From Skeletonema tropicum (lineage: Eukaryota; Bacillariophyta; Thalassiosirophyceae; Thalassiosirales; Thalassiosiraceae), in the NCBI GenBank assembly GCA_037178625.1, contig CM074127.1:3906001-3970000 (forward strand): a DNA stretch of 64,000 nucleotides, in the 5' to 3' direction. Below are positions 41,585 to 51,082 of the stretch, one piece after another; the stretch's first letter is position 1, and the number at the start of each line of letters is the position of its first letter. The position numbers and the translations under genes are program-made. Below the pieces are notes generated by a model that had not been told where the DNA came from, did not search any database, and saw only the letters and a program-made list of their open reading frames with translations.

Positions 41585-42706
41585 ATGCTTGAACAGCAGC
41601 AACATTTTCCAAGGCGGAGAACACATCGTCATCAAACTCATTCTCATTCAACAATATTGAACACAATATCATGGTACTTGTTATTATCCGTCACTTTTTT
41701 CATATGGGGAGCTTACAATGGTCTAAGCTCTTCTCCACCCGACAATCATCATGTCACCAATCAATCACCACTTTCACTTGGGTCAAAATTTTCGCTGGCA
41801 TACTATCAGTCCTACGGCTTCTTTGACGACATCAGCACGGATGAATGGCAAAGATTACGATCCATTGCAAAATCGGGAATGATTTCAGCACCACGAACAA
41901 GTTTTGATCCTCACTACGATGGCAACGATGACGATGACACGTTTTGGAATGCCATGCCATCTAATTTCTTTTTTGGGAATAACTATGACCCAAACTTCTC
42001 ATGTAGATCCGAAGTTCGTGTAGGTGGGTTAGGTGACGGGCCAAAGTTTGTATGCGATCCATTCAGAATCCCAAATGCTGCTACATTGAATTGGAAATTG
42101 CTAGAGGGAAGCGGCAACGATGTAAGTAGTAACGAAAGATGTCTGGTGTACAGCATTGGTTGCGGTGGTAACTTCCGGTTTGAAATTGGCCTACAAGAAC
42201 TTCTGGGTTCAAATCGTTGTGAAATACATGTCTTCGATAGTAATGACTATTCAGCGGATTTGCCAAAACAGATGGATATTCATTTGCACAACTGGGGCTT
42301 GCGTAGAGACCGTGGTCCAAATACCAATGATGACTACAGTCCAGATGAGAATCTAGCATATCCTTCGAGTCGAAGTCTCGACTCAACAAAATACATGTCT
42401 CTCTCACAAACAATGAAGATCTTGGGGCACACTGATAGAGTGTTGGATATTCTAAAGATTGATTGCGAAGGATGTGAATGGAAAACTTTCACAGATTGGC
42501 TAGGTGATAGATCTGTTCCGTCGCCTAGGCAGGTGCTGATTGAAGTGCATCGATCGCCTGCTCCATTCGCGAGGAACTTCTTTGACGAAATGAAGAAACA
42601 TGGATACGTCATTTTCCACAAAGAGCCCAACCTACCTGGATGTCCACATGGCGACTGTATCGAGTACGGTTTCTTGAAATTGCATCCAGATTTTTATTTT
42701 GATTGA
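41585..42706 (+). CDS. METTL24/FkbM-like membrane-anchored methyltransferase
   Basis: This single exon encodes 373 residues. An N-terminal signal anchor (ISWYLLLSVTFFIWGAYNGL, residues 28-47) predicts a Golgi or secretory type II protein. Residues 160-373 match the METTL24/FkbM-like SAM-dependent fold: CLVYSIGCGGNFRFEIGLQ (SAM loop), CEIHVFDSN, DILKIDCEGCEWKTF (acidic motif) and QVLIEVHRSP, closing with CIEYGFLKLHPDF. The Cys residues near GCPHGDC may form a disulfide. Diatoms have many such proteins, probably modifying glycans, but the substrate cannot be read. The right end of the 1.6-kb terminal-repeat element lies 270 bp upstream of its ATG. Confidence 0.85.
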   Translation: MLEQQQHFPRRRTHRHQTHSHSTILNTISWYLLLSVTFFIWGAYNGLSSSPPDNHHVTNQSPLSLGSKFSLAYYQSYGFFDDISTDEWQRLRSIAKSGMISAPRTSFDPHYDGNDDDDTFWNAMPSNFFFGNNYDPNFSCRSEVRVGGLGDGPKFVCDPFRIPNAATLNWKLLEGSGNDVSSNERCLVYSIGCGGNFRFEIGLQELLGSNRCEIHVFDSNDYSADLPKQMDIHLHNWGLRRDRGPNTNDDYSPDENLAYPSSRSLDSTKYMSLSQTMKILGHTDRVLDILKIDCEGCEWKTFTDWLGDRSVPSPRQVLIEVHRSPAPFARNFFDEMKKHGYVIFHKEPNLPGCPHGDCIEYGFLKLHPDFYFD

Positions 42707-42864
42707 ATGTATGCATACTGTGTCTACATCTTCCTAAGGTTGCGGCTATTGAGGAGCATGTACCTACATAATGTTGGACAATCAATGCAGTTGTACACTG
42801 GTAGAGGAAGGATCGCTCCTAAGATGCGGAGCATAGCTCTTTGAGACAGGTAGGATGGACTTGC

Positions 42865-44700
42865 TCACAATAATTCTCTTAGATTAGTGAGTGCACATTT
42901 CAATTGCGCATCATCATGTTCACCAAGATCACATTCATGAGGATTATTCTTCTCAAATGTGAAGATATGATTAGAATACTGGGAATGCTGCGAAGGAACA
43001 GTCATTCTTTGTGGTAATGACTGAGATGTGCTGTCTTCTTGGTCTTGGTGTGGTCGGTGAGGGCTCAAAGGCATGGTCGCTGACTTGGTAATCGTTGTTT
43101 CCGCCGATGGTACTACGGATTCGACTCTACTCATTATAGTCTCATCGTTTGAGACCAATGTTTCGTCATGCCTAGGTGTCTCCTCCTGATCTTCTGCTGA
43201 GGTTTCCTCTTCTTCCTCTTCGATAGCTTGCATGCTAGAATACTGCTCACTTTCTTCATGATCGGGTGTACTATCATCATCGATGGATCTTCTCCTTTTC
43301 CGAAGAGTTACTTGCTGCTTTTTCATAGAGGTTGAGTTAACTTCTTGCGCATAATTATCCATGCCAAACGACGCAATAGATTCTTCTCTCTTTGCTAACT
43401 CCAGCTCCCTCTTTTTCAGCGCCTTTGCCATGCGCAGGATATTAGCTTCCCTTTTATTCAGCGAACGCACCCTCTGTTTCAACTTTTCTTGAATTGCTCT
43501 AGTTTCAAACTTCTTCTGCTCCTCCGTTTGTACAGAACAAACAGCAGTTTTGGGCTGTGTCGTTGGCATGGCCTTGTCACGTTCAAATTGCAACTTCTTC
43601 TCCTTCAGTTGGAGATGCTGATTTCTAATCTTGTCTGCAAGCTCTGTAATTCGCTCTTCCTGTAATTTCAACCCTACCTCTTTGTGTTTTGATGCTCTCC
43701 GTTGTGCCTTCATTTTTTCCTCTCGTTGATGAAAAATCTTTTCTTTGTGTTTCAGTCGCATTTGTATCGCTCTCATGTCAATAACGCTTGCGGCAAACTC
43801 CGCGTTCATAGGTAGATTCAATTTCGTGTCTGCCATTGACGGAGCAGTCTTTGGACGCAAATGTTGCTTTTGACGAGGATAACCTTCGATATTGGTGCGG
43901 GACTTTGCTTGCAGCTTCAATATTCTCTTTAATTTGTTTTCTGCTTCGAGGATCTCCTCCCCTAACTGAGACTTGCGCAATAGCAAAGCTTCGTATTCTT
44001 GTTCGGCCAAGGACTGTTGGTGTTTTGCATCGGCAATCTTCGCTTCGGCTGCAGCAATAACCAGCAGCCTTTCCTTTCGCACTAGCCAACCTCTGAACAA
44101 TGCCTGCAGCAACGTGAACGACTTTCGAGTTTTTACTCCAAGCAGCAGGATTGCATCGCCTGAATTGGAAATGAATTTCAACGCCTTTGACATTACCTCC
44201 GCCGATGCCATGGAAGCTGCAGTGAGAACTTGCAGCAGTGTGTGTGCAGATGAATTTTGACCATAAAAAAGCATTTGTGGGGCAATGTAGACATCAAGGC
44301 GAATGCCTGTTACTTGGGAGACAAAAGAGAGTAGCTTTATGATGAATATGATTTTTTCCTGTTTAGAGGAGCATGGACATTCAGTCAGCAAACCCAACGA
44401 AGGCCTTTCTTTCGCAATGAATTTTACTAACTCATGAAACAATTCGAACGGAGGCCGTTCGAGCACGTTTTGGTCCAAGAATATGGGCGGAACTCTACTC
44501 GTTTCGCTCTCCAACGCTAACTTTAGGAGAGCTGAAGTATTTGCAGTATCGCATTTTGGCGTGGACATCTCCCTTGGTTGCATGCACGCAAAGTAAGAGA
44601 AGGATCGACTCACGTGATCGATCGACTGAACTAAAATATTCGTCTGAGCATCCCGCCATATTCTATCACCCAGACGTCTCCTACCGCTACAACTTGACAT
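42865..44700 (-). CDS. IFT54/TRAF3IP1-like coiled-coil protein
   Basis: This single exon encodes 611 residues from the ATG at 44700; a second in-frame ATG (MQPREMSTPK) at about residue 40 may be the real start. Residues 80-165 resemble the calponin-homology-like N-terminal domain of IFT54: VLERPPFELFHELVKFI, QEKIIFIIKLLSFVSQVTG and SAHTLLQVL. An IQ-like helix follows (LLQALFRGWLVRKERLL). Residues 215-455 are coiled coil, and the C-terminus is acidic with clustered Ser/Thr-Glu. IFT54 is an IFT-B train component that also binds microtubules. A flagellar gene fits centric diatoms, whose male gametes are flagellated. The similarity is moderate, and a general microtubule-associated coiled-coil protein is the alternative. 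Confidence 0.6.
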   Translation of the reverse strand: MSSCSGRRRLGDRIWRDAQTNILVQSIDHVSRSFSYFACMQPREMSTPKCDTANTSALLKLALESETSRVPPIFLDQNVLERPPFELFHELVKFIAKERPSLGLLTECPCSSKQEKIIFIIKLLSFVSQVTGIRLDVYIAPQMLFYGQNSSAHTLLQVLTAASMASAEVMSKALKFISNSGDAILLLGVKTRKSFTLLQALFRGWLVRKERLLVIAAAEAKIADAKHQQSLAEQEYEALLLRKSQLGEEILEAENKLKRILKLQAKSRTNIEGYPRQKQHLRPKTAPSMADTKLNLPMNAEFAASVIDMRAIQMRLKHKEKIFHQREEKMKAQRRASKHKEVGLKLQEERITELADKIRNQHLQLKEKKLQFERDKAMPTTQPKTAVCSVQTEEQKKFETRAIQEKLKQRVRSLNKREANILRMAKALKKRELELAKREESIASFGMDNYAQEVNSTSMKKQQVTLRKRRRSIDDDSTPDHEESEQYSSMQAIEEEEEETSAEDQEETPRHDETLVSNDETIMSRVESVVPSAETTITKSATMPLSPHRPHQDQEDSTSQSLPQRMTVPSQHSQYSNHIFTFEKNNPHECDLGEHDDAQLKCALTNLRELL

Positions 44701-44930
44701 GTGACGATATACTATTACTACGCCATGCGTCTTGGAGTAAGGACATATTTCGACATTGATGCAAGCTCTCTTGCCAGGCCTACACGAGTTATTTACTATG
44801 CGGTCGAGTCTATCGTCGCAATAGTGGTATTGCTCGGTCGCGCAATTTTTTTACTTATCTACCACATCATATTGAAAGTCTCTTCTCAATGCAACCGATG
44901 ATCTCCTGTCCGTGAATGATCATATGTACT

Positions 44931-47900
44931 TTATTTCCTTCTTTTTCGTGCACTCGAAGGGCTCTTTGTTGCAGCTTTTCTCTTTGATCGGTGTCCAATT
45001 ATCTTGTCTCTGTCATTACTTACACCATCGGCAAAAGATTGAGTTATCATCGTCTGGAACAACCAGGTAGTTGTGCAAATTCGTCCTCCCATGCTAATCA
45101 CTCTATCTATCCCACGCTCTTTTAGCTGGCTTTTGTGAGCAGGATCACTTGTAATGATGATCGTTTTGGTCGGATCGATCACTTTCTTCTCGGCGAGAGA
45201 ATATAGCATCGACGCTCCTGCAGCTTCGACAATGAGCTTCAGCTCCTGCGTTGAAGGGGCCTTGTTTCCGGCCACACCAGCGCAAATGTAGACATGCCAG
45301 CCACCAAGCACTCCACCTCTTTCTGCACGAGCAATTGCTCCATTCTTGAAAGAGTCTGAAAGCTTGAAGTTGTACGTATTTTCTGCCTCTCGATCATTGA
45401 GTAGTAAAAAGTCTTGCGGTTCCAAAGCTTTTCGTTCTTTCGCTGATTGTTCAAGCCACTCAATACCTAATATATTAGATGTTTTGCAAAAGCAGATCAT
45501 GAGTTTGGGTGTCCTTCTTAGTTTTGTTTTTCCGTCAGTCGCAATTACATCTGTTGATTGTACATGATAAGACGATATGACTGGTTGAGTTTGACACATT
45601 TGGCAATTCAGAGAGAATAGCATACCACAACTTACGTGTTGCACTTGCCGCATCTTCAATAGAATCAATAAGCGTGGCACCGATATCATTAATCATCTGC
45701 CGACAAAAAGAGTATTGGTGTAGTTGTGGTGAGTATGTAGAAAATCAACAACAAAATGTACACAAAAGAAGTGATTACGTACCTGTTTGTGCTTCTTTGT
45801 TGGGGCCAATCCTGTAAACATTACACGGACAGTGTCCTTGCTTTCCTTTCGTCTCCCGGAAGTCGGAGTGCTTCGATTCCGGCTTGCCCTATGGCGTGGT
45901 GTTGTTTCTCTGTCGCGATTTGTTCCAGTTATGCAAACTTCTGTTGGTATATTTGGGTCTCTAGCTCCAATGTCGGTAGTGCGGGTGGCTCTCTTCTTCC
46001 TGTGTTCATCCTTTGTATTACTTGCAGGAGCATCACCTGATTTGTCAGCTTCATTTTTGCCTATTGCATCGTCTATCTGACATACTGTCTCTTCCGTGCT
46101 ATCTGGTAGTGGATTTGTTTTGGGGTCAATAGATTGTAACATTGCAGCTGTCTTGACCAAACTGTTTGGCACGTCAAGATGAGGTGTGCTCGGAGACGCA
46201 AGCGCCACCGCTCCTCCGACAGGACCTGTCATAATTGCACCGCTTTGGATACGATGGACTGCGCTATTGTCCAACCTTTCCCTTTCAATAACAGTCTCCT
46301 TACCAATTTCTTTGCCAATATTATTTTTCTTCGGATATTTGGTTGGTGGCTGCTTTTTTGTTGCGCTACAATCGGATCCTTCAGATTTCACTGCTTTGCA
46401 CACACTCTCAGCATCATCAATTGGTGGAGCTTCCGTCGCCTTAATTTTGGTTGATTTCGGTGATTCGACTTTTGCTTCCATAATAGTACCAGGGTGGATC
46501 TGATTTTCGGCATCATGTGCATCATTGGGTTTTGATTCATTGTCATTAAGCTGGATAGGTGCATTCTTACTTGACGTCAATACGTCAAACTGAGTGTCAG
46601 CTTGATACGCGTCGTCATCGTTATCGAATGGCTCCTGAGGCTTTTGTGGAAACTGAATGGGCTGTGTCGGCTCGTCGTACTCATCGATGCCTTCTTGATA
46701 AGCGTCGTCATCATTAGATTGTTTGAGAGGCTCATGAATCTTTCGTTCACGTTGAATGGGCTGTGTCGGCTCGTCGTACTCATCGATGCCTTCTTGATAA
46801 GCGTCGTCATCATTTGCTTGTTTGAGAGGCTCATGAATCTTTCGTTCACGATGAATGGGCTGCGTCGGCTCGCCGTACACATCTTCGTCTTTGCTATTCA
46901 TTGGGGAAGGATTACTATCTTCTACCTTCTCATCATCCACATCATTAACCTCGGGGCAAACAGTTGACTCATCATCGTCATCGACTTCCCTTTCTTCTTC
47001 ATCACTATAAGATGAATAAGACCTTTTTTGTTCAGTGACATTCCGAGGGACCGGGAAAGGCTGAGTTAAAGAATAGTCTGTGATGGAACCGTCGTCTTCG
47101 TTATCATGTTTGACCGCTGCTGCTGCTGCAAAGTGCACGGCATGTTGAATTGTCCCCTCTTTATTCTTGGGCTGCTTGGCAGGACTCAACAGATCTTCCC
47201 CAGACATATTGTCGTCATCACTTTCGTCGTGATCTGGTGCTGTAAAAAATTGTGCGGTATTTTGGCTGTTTTCATTTTCTGCTTTTCCATCATCCTCTTC
47301 TTCAAATATTACACCATTTTTTCCGTTTTCGCCATTTGGCATAGGATCGTCTTCTTTCTCTTGACTTTCTTCTCTGGTTGTTGTTCCCAATGTGACCCGC
47401 TTTGGATCACTGCTTTCTTTTTGGATGGATCCTCTGTCAATGTGCGCATCTTCACAAGGTTGTTTCGGGGGTGAAGTTACGGCACCAAGAACGACTGCAC
47501 TAGCCGTCGCTGCATCGTCACCACCCGAAGTGTCAGATTTGGCATCAATACTGGCTATACCTTCTGCTTCTGGGTGCCTAGCTGCATTTGTGGTCTCGTC
47601 GCCCGTGATGGCCGAAATATAGTCTTGGTCCTTGATCACTACTTCTCCCGTGAGATAAGAATATTCTTCCATACACCCATCATCATCATCGCCACCACCA
47701 TTGTTTTCAGCTGCATTTTTTCTTCCTGCTTCAATCTTCGGTCCGTCATCGTTTTCAGTCTCCAATGCACTCCAATCCTTTCCCGCCTTGTGTCCCGCTT
47801 CTGCATTAGATGTCATCTTTCTAGATCTACCATAATCTTGCTCCTCTGCAGTAGGAGCATCTGCTGCCGATGTGCTATTTAAAGTAAATCGTTTCTTTTC

Positions 47901-48983
47901 AGTTGATTTGACATCTGCACTTTTCACTGAAAGGAGGCGAGGTTTTCTTTGGCAATTTGATGCTTGCGGCGTCGACACGTTTGTCTTTGCGTCGTGACAG
48001 TCTCTCCTCTTTTTAGAAGAATGATGCAGATGATCATAGATATACTCAAATTTCATTACGGACAATTTGTTGTTCTCACTTTCTTCCCCTTTTGTACTCT
48101 TATACCGCAACAGGATTCTATCCCCATGATGTAGGACTCGGAGTTGCCTGCGTGGCAAAGGTTCTGGGTGATGATACAACGCTCGACCTTTATCGTCTTG
48201 ATCACTTTCCCTTCGCGGAGGAGATAGCGAATCGTAAAAGCGTACTTGATTGTGATCGTTAAGCTCTTCAGCTTCATCATTGCAATCTTTCTCGTCGTCA
48301 GATCCATAACCACTTGTGCTTTCTCCGCTACTGCAATTGTTGACATCTACGCGTTTTCTGTTGTCACCGTTCTCAGCAATGACACCGTTTGAGTTGACTG
48401 GTAGCTCCTTGTATATCTTTCGACGAGCATGAAAGAACTCAATATTATCAGCAGCTTGCGCAATACCATCGCCCATCACCATACCTCCATGTTTCGATGA
48501 TGTCTGATGTTGTTGCCCTGGCGGATCAATGAGTCGGATGTCTTTCACTGCAACATAATTCCCCTTTTCATCAACGTCGATACAAAGCAAAGCAAAACCA
48601 TCGCGGTTAGAAGTTTTTTCATCTTCTCCTGCCAGTGACTCTTCCGCATCATCGGCTAGTTTATGATTACTCATATCAAGTATGTCATCAATGGGAAATG
48701 GATGCCCTGTCGTTGCTCCTGTAAATTTATGCAAATCGTTATCGACGATGTAGACACTAAAAGGCTGTGTAGATTCAGTGGTATTAGAGGTCCATACAAG
48801 CCAATTTTCACCTCCCGATAACATCGTCGAATTTGAATGCTGCCCATCTGGTCCACTCTCAGTTGTTTTTTCACTGGGAACCCTCCAAGCAATCTGGTGG
48901 TGTAGTTGAGAGCGACGTCGCTTCTTCGACCCACTTTTTGAGTGATCTGACGACACATCAGGCTGTGATGGTGTTATCGTCAT
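44931..48983 (-). CDS. Large BRCT-domain protein with TQ-rich repeats, MDC1-like architecture
   Basis: The exons are 45783-48983, 45636-45696 and 44931-45550 (donors GTACGT, GTAAGT; acceptors CAG). The phases fit and the length is 1293 residues. Two BRCT domains form the C-terminus. The first is VRVMFTGLAPTKKHK|QMINDIGATLIDSIEDAASAT|HVIA..., split by both introns, and it ends with ICFCKTSNILGIEWLEQSAK. The second is GVLGGWHVYICAGV...ICTTTWLFQTMITQSF. Residues 350-1000 are acidic and low in complexity. Near residue 700-800 there are three copies of a unit with EPTQPI(H/Q) and DDDAYQ, and TQPF motifs occur elsewhere. Long acidic linker, TQ repeats and tandem BRCT resemble MDC1/PTIP-type DNA-damage scaffolds, in which TQ clusters are kinase targets. 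No FHA domain was recognised at the N-terminus. Confidence 0.8.
46600..46880 (-). repeat. Tandem repeat array, about 99 bp, within the BRCT gene
   Basis: Three consecutive units of about 33 residues start with EPTQPI. The first two share HRERKIHEPLKQANDDDAYQ or a near copy (QRERKIHEPLKQSNDDDAYQ). The third diverges to QFPQKPQEPFDNDDDAYQ. The DNA of the first two is almost identical, so the array is a recent duplication or is being homogenised. It lies in frame. Confidence 0.85.
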
Positions 48984-49247
48984 TGTTTTATGTATGTATA
49001 TTTGATCTCTGCCGCACCTTTGTTGATAGTATGGTGTCGGATGTAGATTGTGATCATGATCAGGATTCTGGATTTTCTAAAGAAGGTAAAAAAGACACAC
49101 GTCTCAGAAAATGTTACAAGAGGGTCAATCTAGTTTCAGTTGTTACGTTACACACCCCTTGTAGATAACAGCGAGAGCGAGAAGTAATTATGTAGTTGTG
49201 CATTTGAAATCAGACACTTGAAAGTTAATTATACATTGATTTGCCAC

Positions 49248-50591
49248 TCAAAATTGAATGGAAGCGCCACCGATGTTCCTCAGCATTGGCTCTTGCTTCG
49301 TTATATTCATGTATGATCCTGATCCATTGTTATTACGAATCGGTTGCCGAATACCACGTTCACGTGCTCCCCATGGATTATTGTTCCTACCGCTACTACT
49401 AGCTGCAGCTGCTCCACCACGTCCACCACGACCTCCACGCTTACTTGACCGTCTATATTTTCGAGTTCTCCTCTTCTTCTTTGCAGGGGCTGCACCGTCG
49501 GAATTGCTCCTCTTTCGTCTTCTGCTTCTGGATCCAGTCGTGGTGGAAGTAGAAGACTTGGTGGAAGATTTTCTTTGCTTTGGTTGTCTCGCAGCTGGTG
49601 CCGACGTTCTAGTTTCATTCAGACCACTGCCATTGACATCATTACGACTGCTCAATAAGGAAAATGATTCACGAGGAAGCACCCTGTCATCTTCTAATAT
49701 TGATGTTGATTTCGTTTTTGATCTTGCCACTCTTTGCCACGGAGGTAATGATCGTATTCCCTGTCTAGTAGCGGGAGAAGATTGAAAAGGCCGTGAACTT
49801 TCCACTTCGGAGAGATATGAGGAATCCGAGTCACCATCCATTAGTGTAATTGCGGACTGATCAGATGCACGCTTCCTTTTTCTTGAATTGATTCTTTTTG
49901 GCTTTGAATTCTTCTCCTGCTGTACATCGTAATCGTCATCGGTATCGACAAGATCTACACAGTCTGTCTTGTTATTGCTCTTGATGGAGGGTGCTGCAGG
50001 AGCCATTTTCTTTTCTTCTTGATCTTCGATTAGGATACAATCACTCTCTTCGCCACTACTGCTGCTGCTGTCATCACCTAAATTTGCCTCTAAAGATTCA
50101 AACGCATTCCATTGAGATTGGTCTGCATCAACATTATCATCGTTATATTGTTGATTGTATTCATCTTTACCATCATAATGTTTGCTGCCTTCATCTTCAC
50201 TTTCACTGTCGTCTCCTTCGCTATCAGAGCTCTCGTAGTTATTTTCCAATGACGCAAATGCATCCCATTTTGAATTCGATTCATTTTCATTTTCTGTCAC
50301 CGAACTGATCTTTTTCTGATTGATTGGTTCAGCATATTGTATTGATATTGACTCCTGCTGATTGCTGGGATCTTTGCTATAGTTGTTGTCATCATTCTTT
50401 TGTTGGCGTAGAGACTTCCCCTCCTGTTTGGCGTTATTGCTGACGCCAACTGCTTGTTGACAGACGGTCGACTCTTCAATTTTTCTAGCATTAGGAGATA
50501 GATTTCGAGCACGTTTGGTTTGACACATCGAACAGTCAACGTCACACTCATCGTTGACCCAGGTGCACGCATAGCACTCCCAACCTGGCAT
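49248..50591 (-). CDS. RanBP2-type zinc-finger protein, disordered
   Basis: This single exon encodes 447 residues. The N-terminal 30 residues form a RanBP2-type zinc ribbon: WECYACTWVNDECDVDCSMCQ (W-x-C-x(2)-C...C-x(2)-C). Such fingers bind ubiquitin or RNA. The rest is mostly disordered. There are several S/D/E-rich acidic stretches, some repeating a WDAFASLENN or WNAFESLEAN unit (about residues 108 and 160). A basic Arg/Lys/Ser stretch (SRKRKRASD) and a Gly/Arg-rich segment (RGGRGGRGG) occur toward the C-terminus. The composition suggests a nuclear or nucleic-acid-bound protein. Function is not assigned. Confidence 0.78.
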   Translation of the reverse strand: MPGWECYACTWVNDECDVDCSMCQTKRARNLSPNARKIEESTVCQQAVGVSNNAKQEGKSLRQQKNDDNNYSKDPSNQQESISIQYAEPINQKKISSVTENENESNSKWDAFASLENNYESSDSEGDDSESEDEGSKHYDGKDEYNQQYNDDNVDADQSQWNAFESLEANLGDDSSSSSGEESDCILIEDQEEKKMAPAAPSIKSNNKTDCVDLVDTDDDYDVQQEKNSKPKRINSRKRKRASDQSAITLMDGDSDSSYLSEVESSRPFQSSPATRQGIRSLPPWQRVARSKTKSTSILEDDRVLPRESFSLLSSRNDVNGSGLNETRTSAPAARQPKQRKSSTKSSTSTTTGSRSRRRKRSNSDGAAPAKKKRRTRKYRRSSKRGGRGGRGGAAAASSSGRNNNPWGARERGIRQPIRNNNGSGSYMNITKQEPMLRNIGGASIQF

Positions 50592-51082
50592 GTTTTTTTT
50601 CTTCTTTAGCCGCGCCGGGATGTACCGATGAATTTGACTGCGCCGGCCTGGGCCTGAAAATCAGAATGGGATATCAGCAACTGAGATCAACGCAGTAACA
50701 GCCTGGCTGGGCCATTTACCGCCCAGTGTACCTCCTTTCACCTTCCGTTGCCAATGGTATGGCTATGGCACTGTCCGTTATGCATGGGTTACTTATGATG
50801 TTGCTTTGCTGTGATCATTCAAGCGAATTGTTTTTTCGAAATTATTCAAAAATATCAAAAATCAAAGCCTGAGTACTTACTTAGTACGTAGTACCATACG
50901 TAGGAGTAATTAGTTTTACCACTACCACTTGCGACCTACGAGAGCCCAGCATTCAATCACATCTTCATGCACAAAGCAAAGACAAAGTGGAGATCGAAGA
51001 TAAAGTTACGGCTGGCGATACAAATTGCTGGCTTGACATTAGAGTGTAGAGTGCACTGCAACGACGATACTACTGAGCAACA
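50592..51082. promoter_or_regulatory. Divergent promoter region
   Basis: This lies between divergent start codons. A TACTTACTTAGTACGTAGTACC segment near 50874-50896 contains the palindrome GTACGTA(G/C). No gene is supported. Confidence 0.4.
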
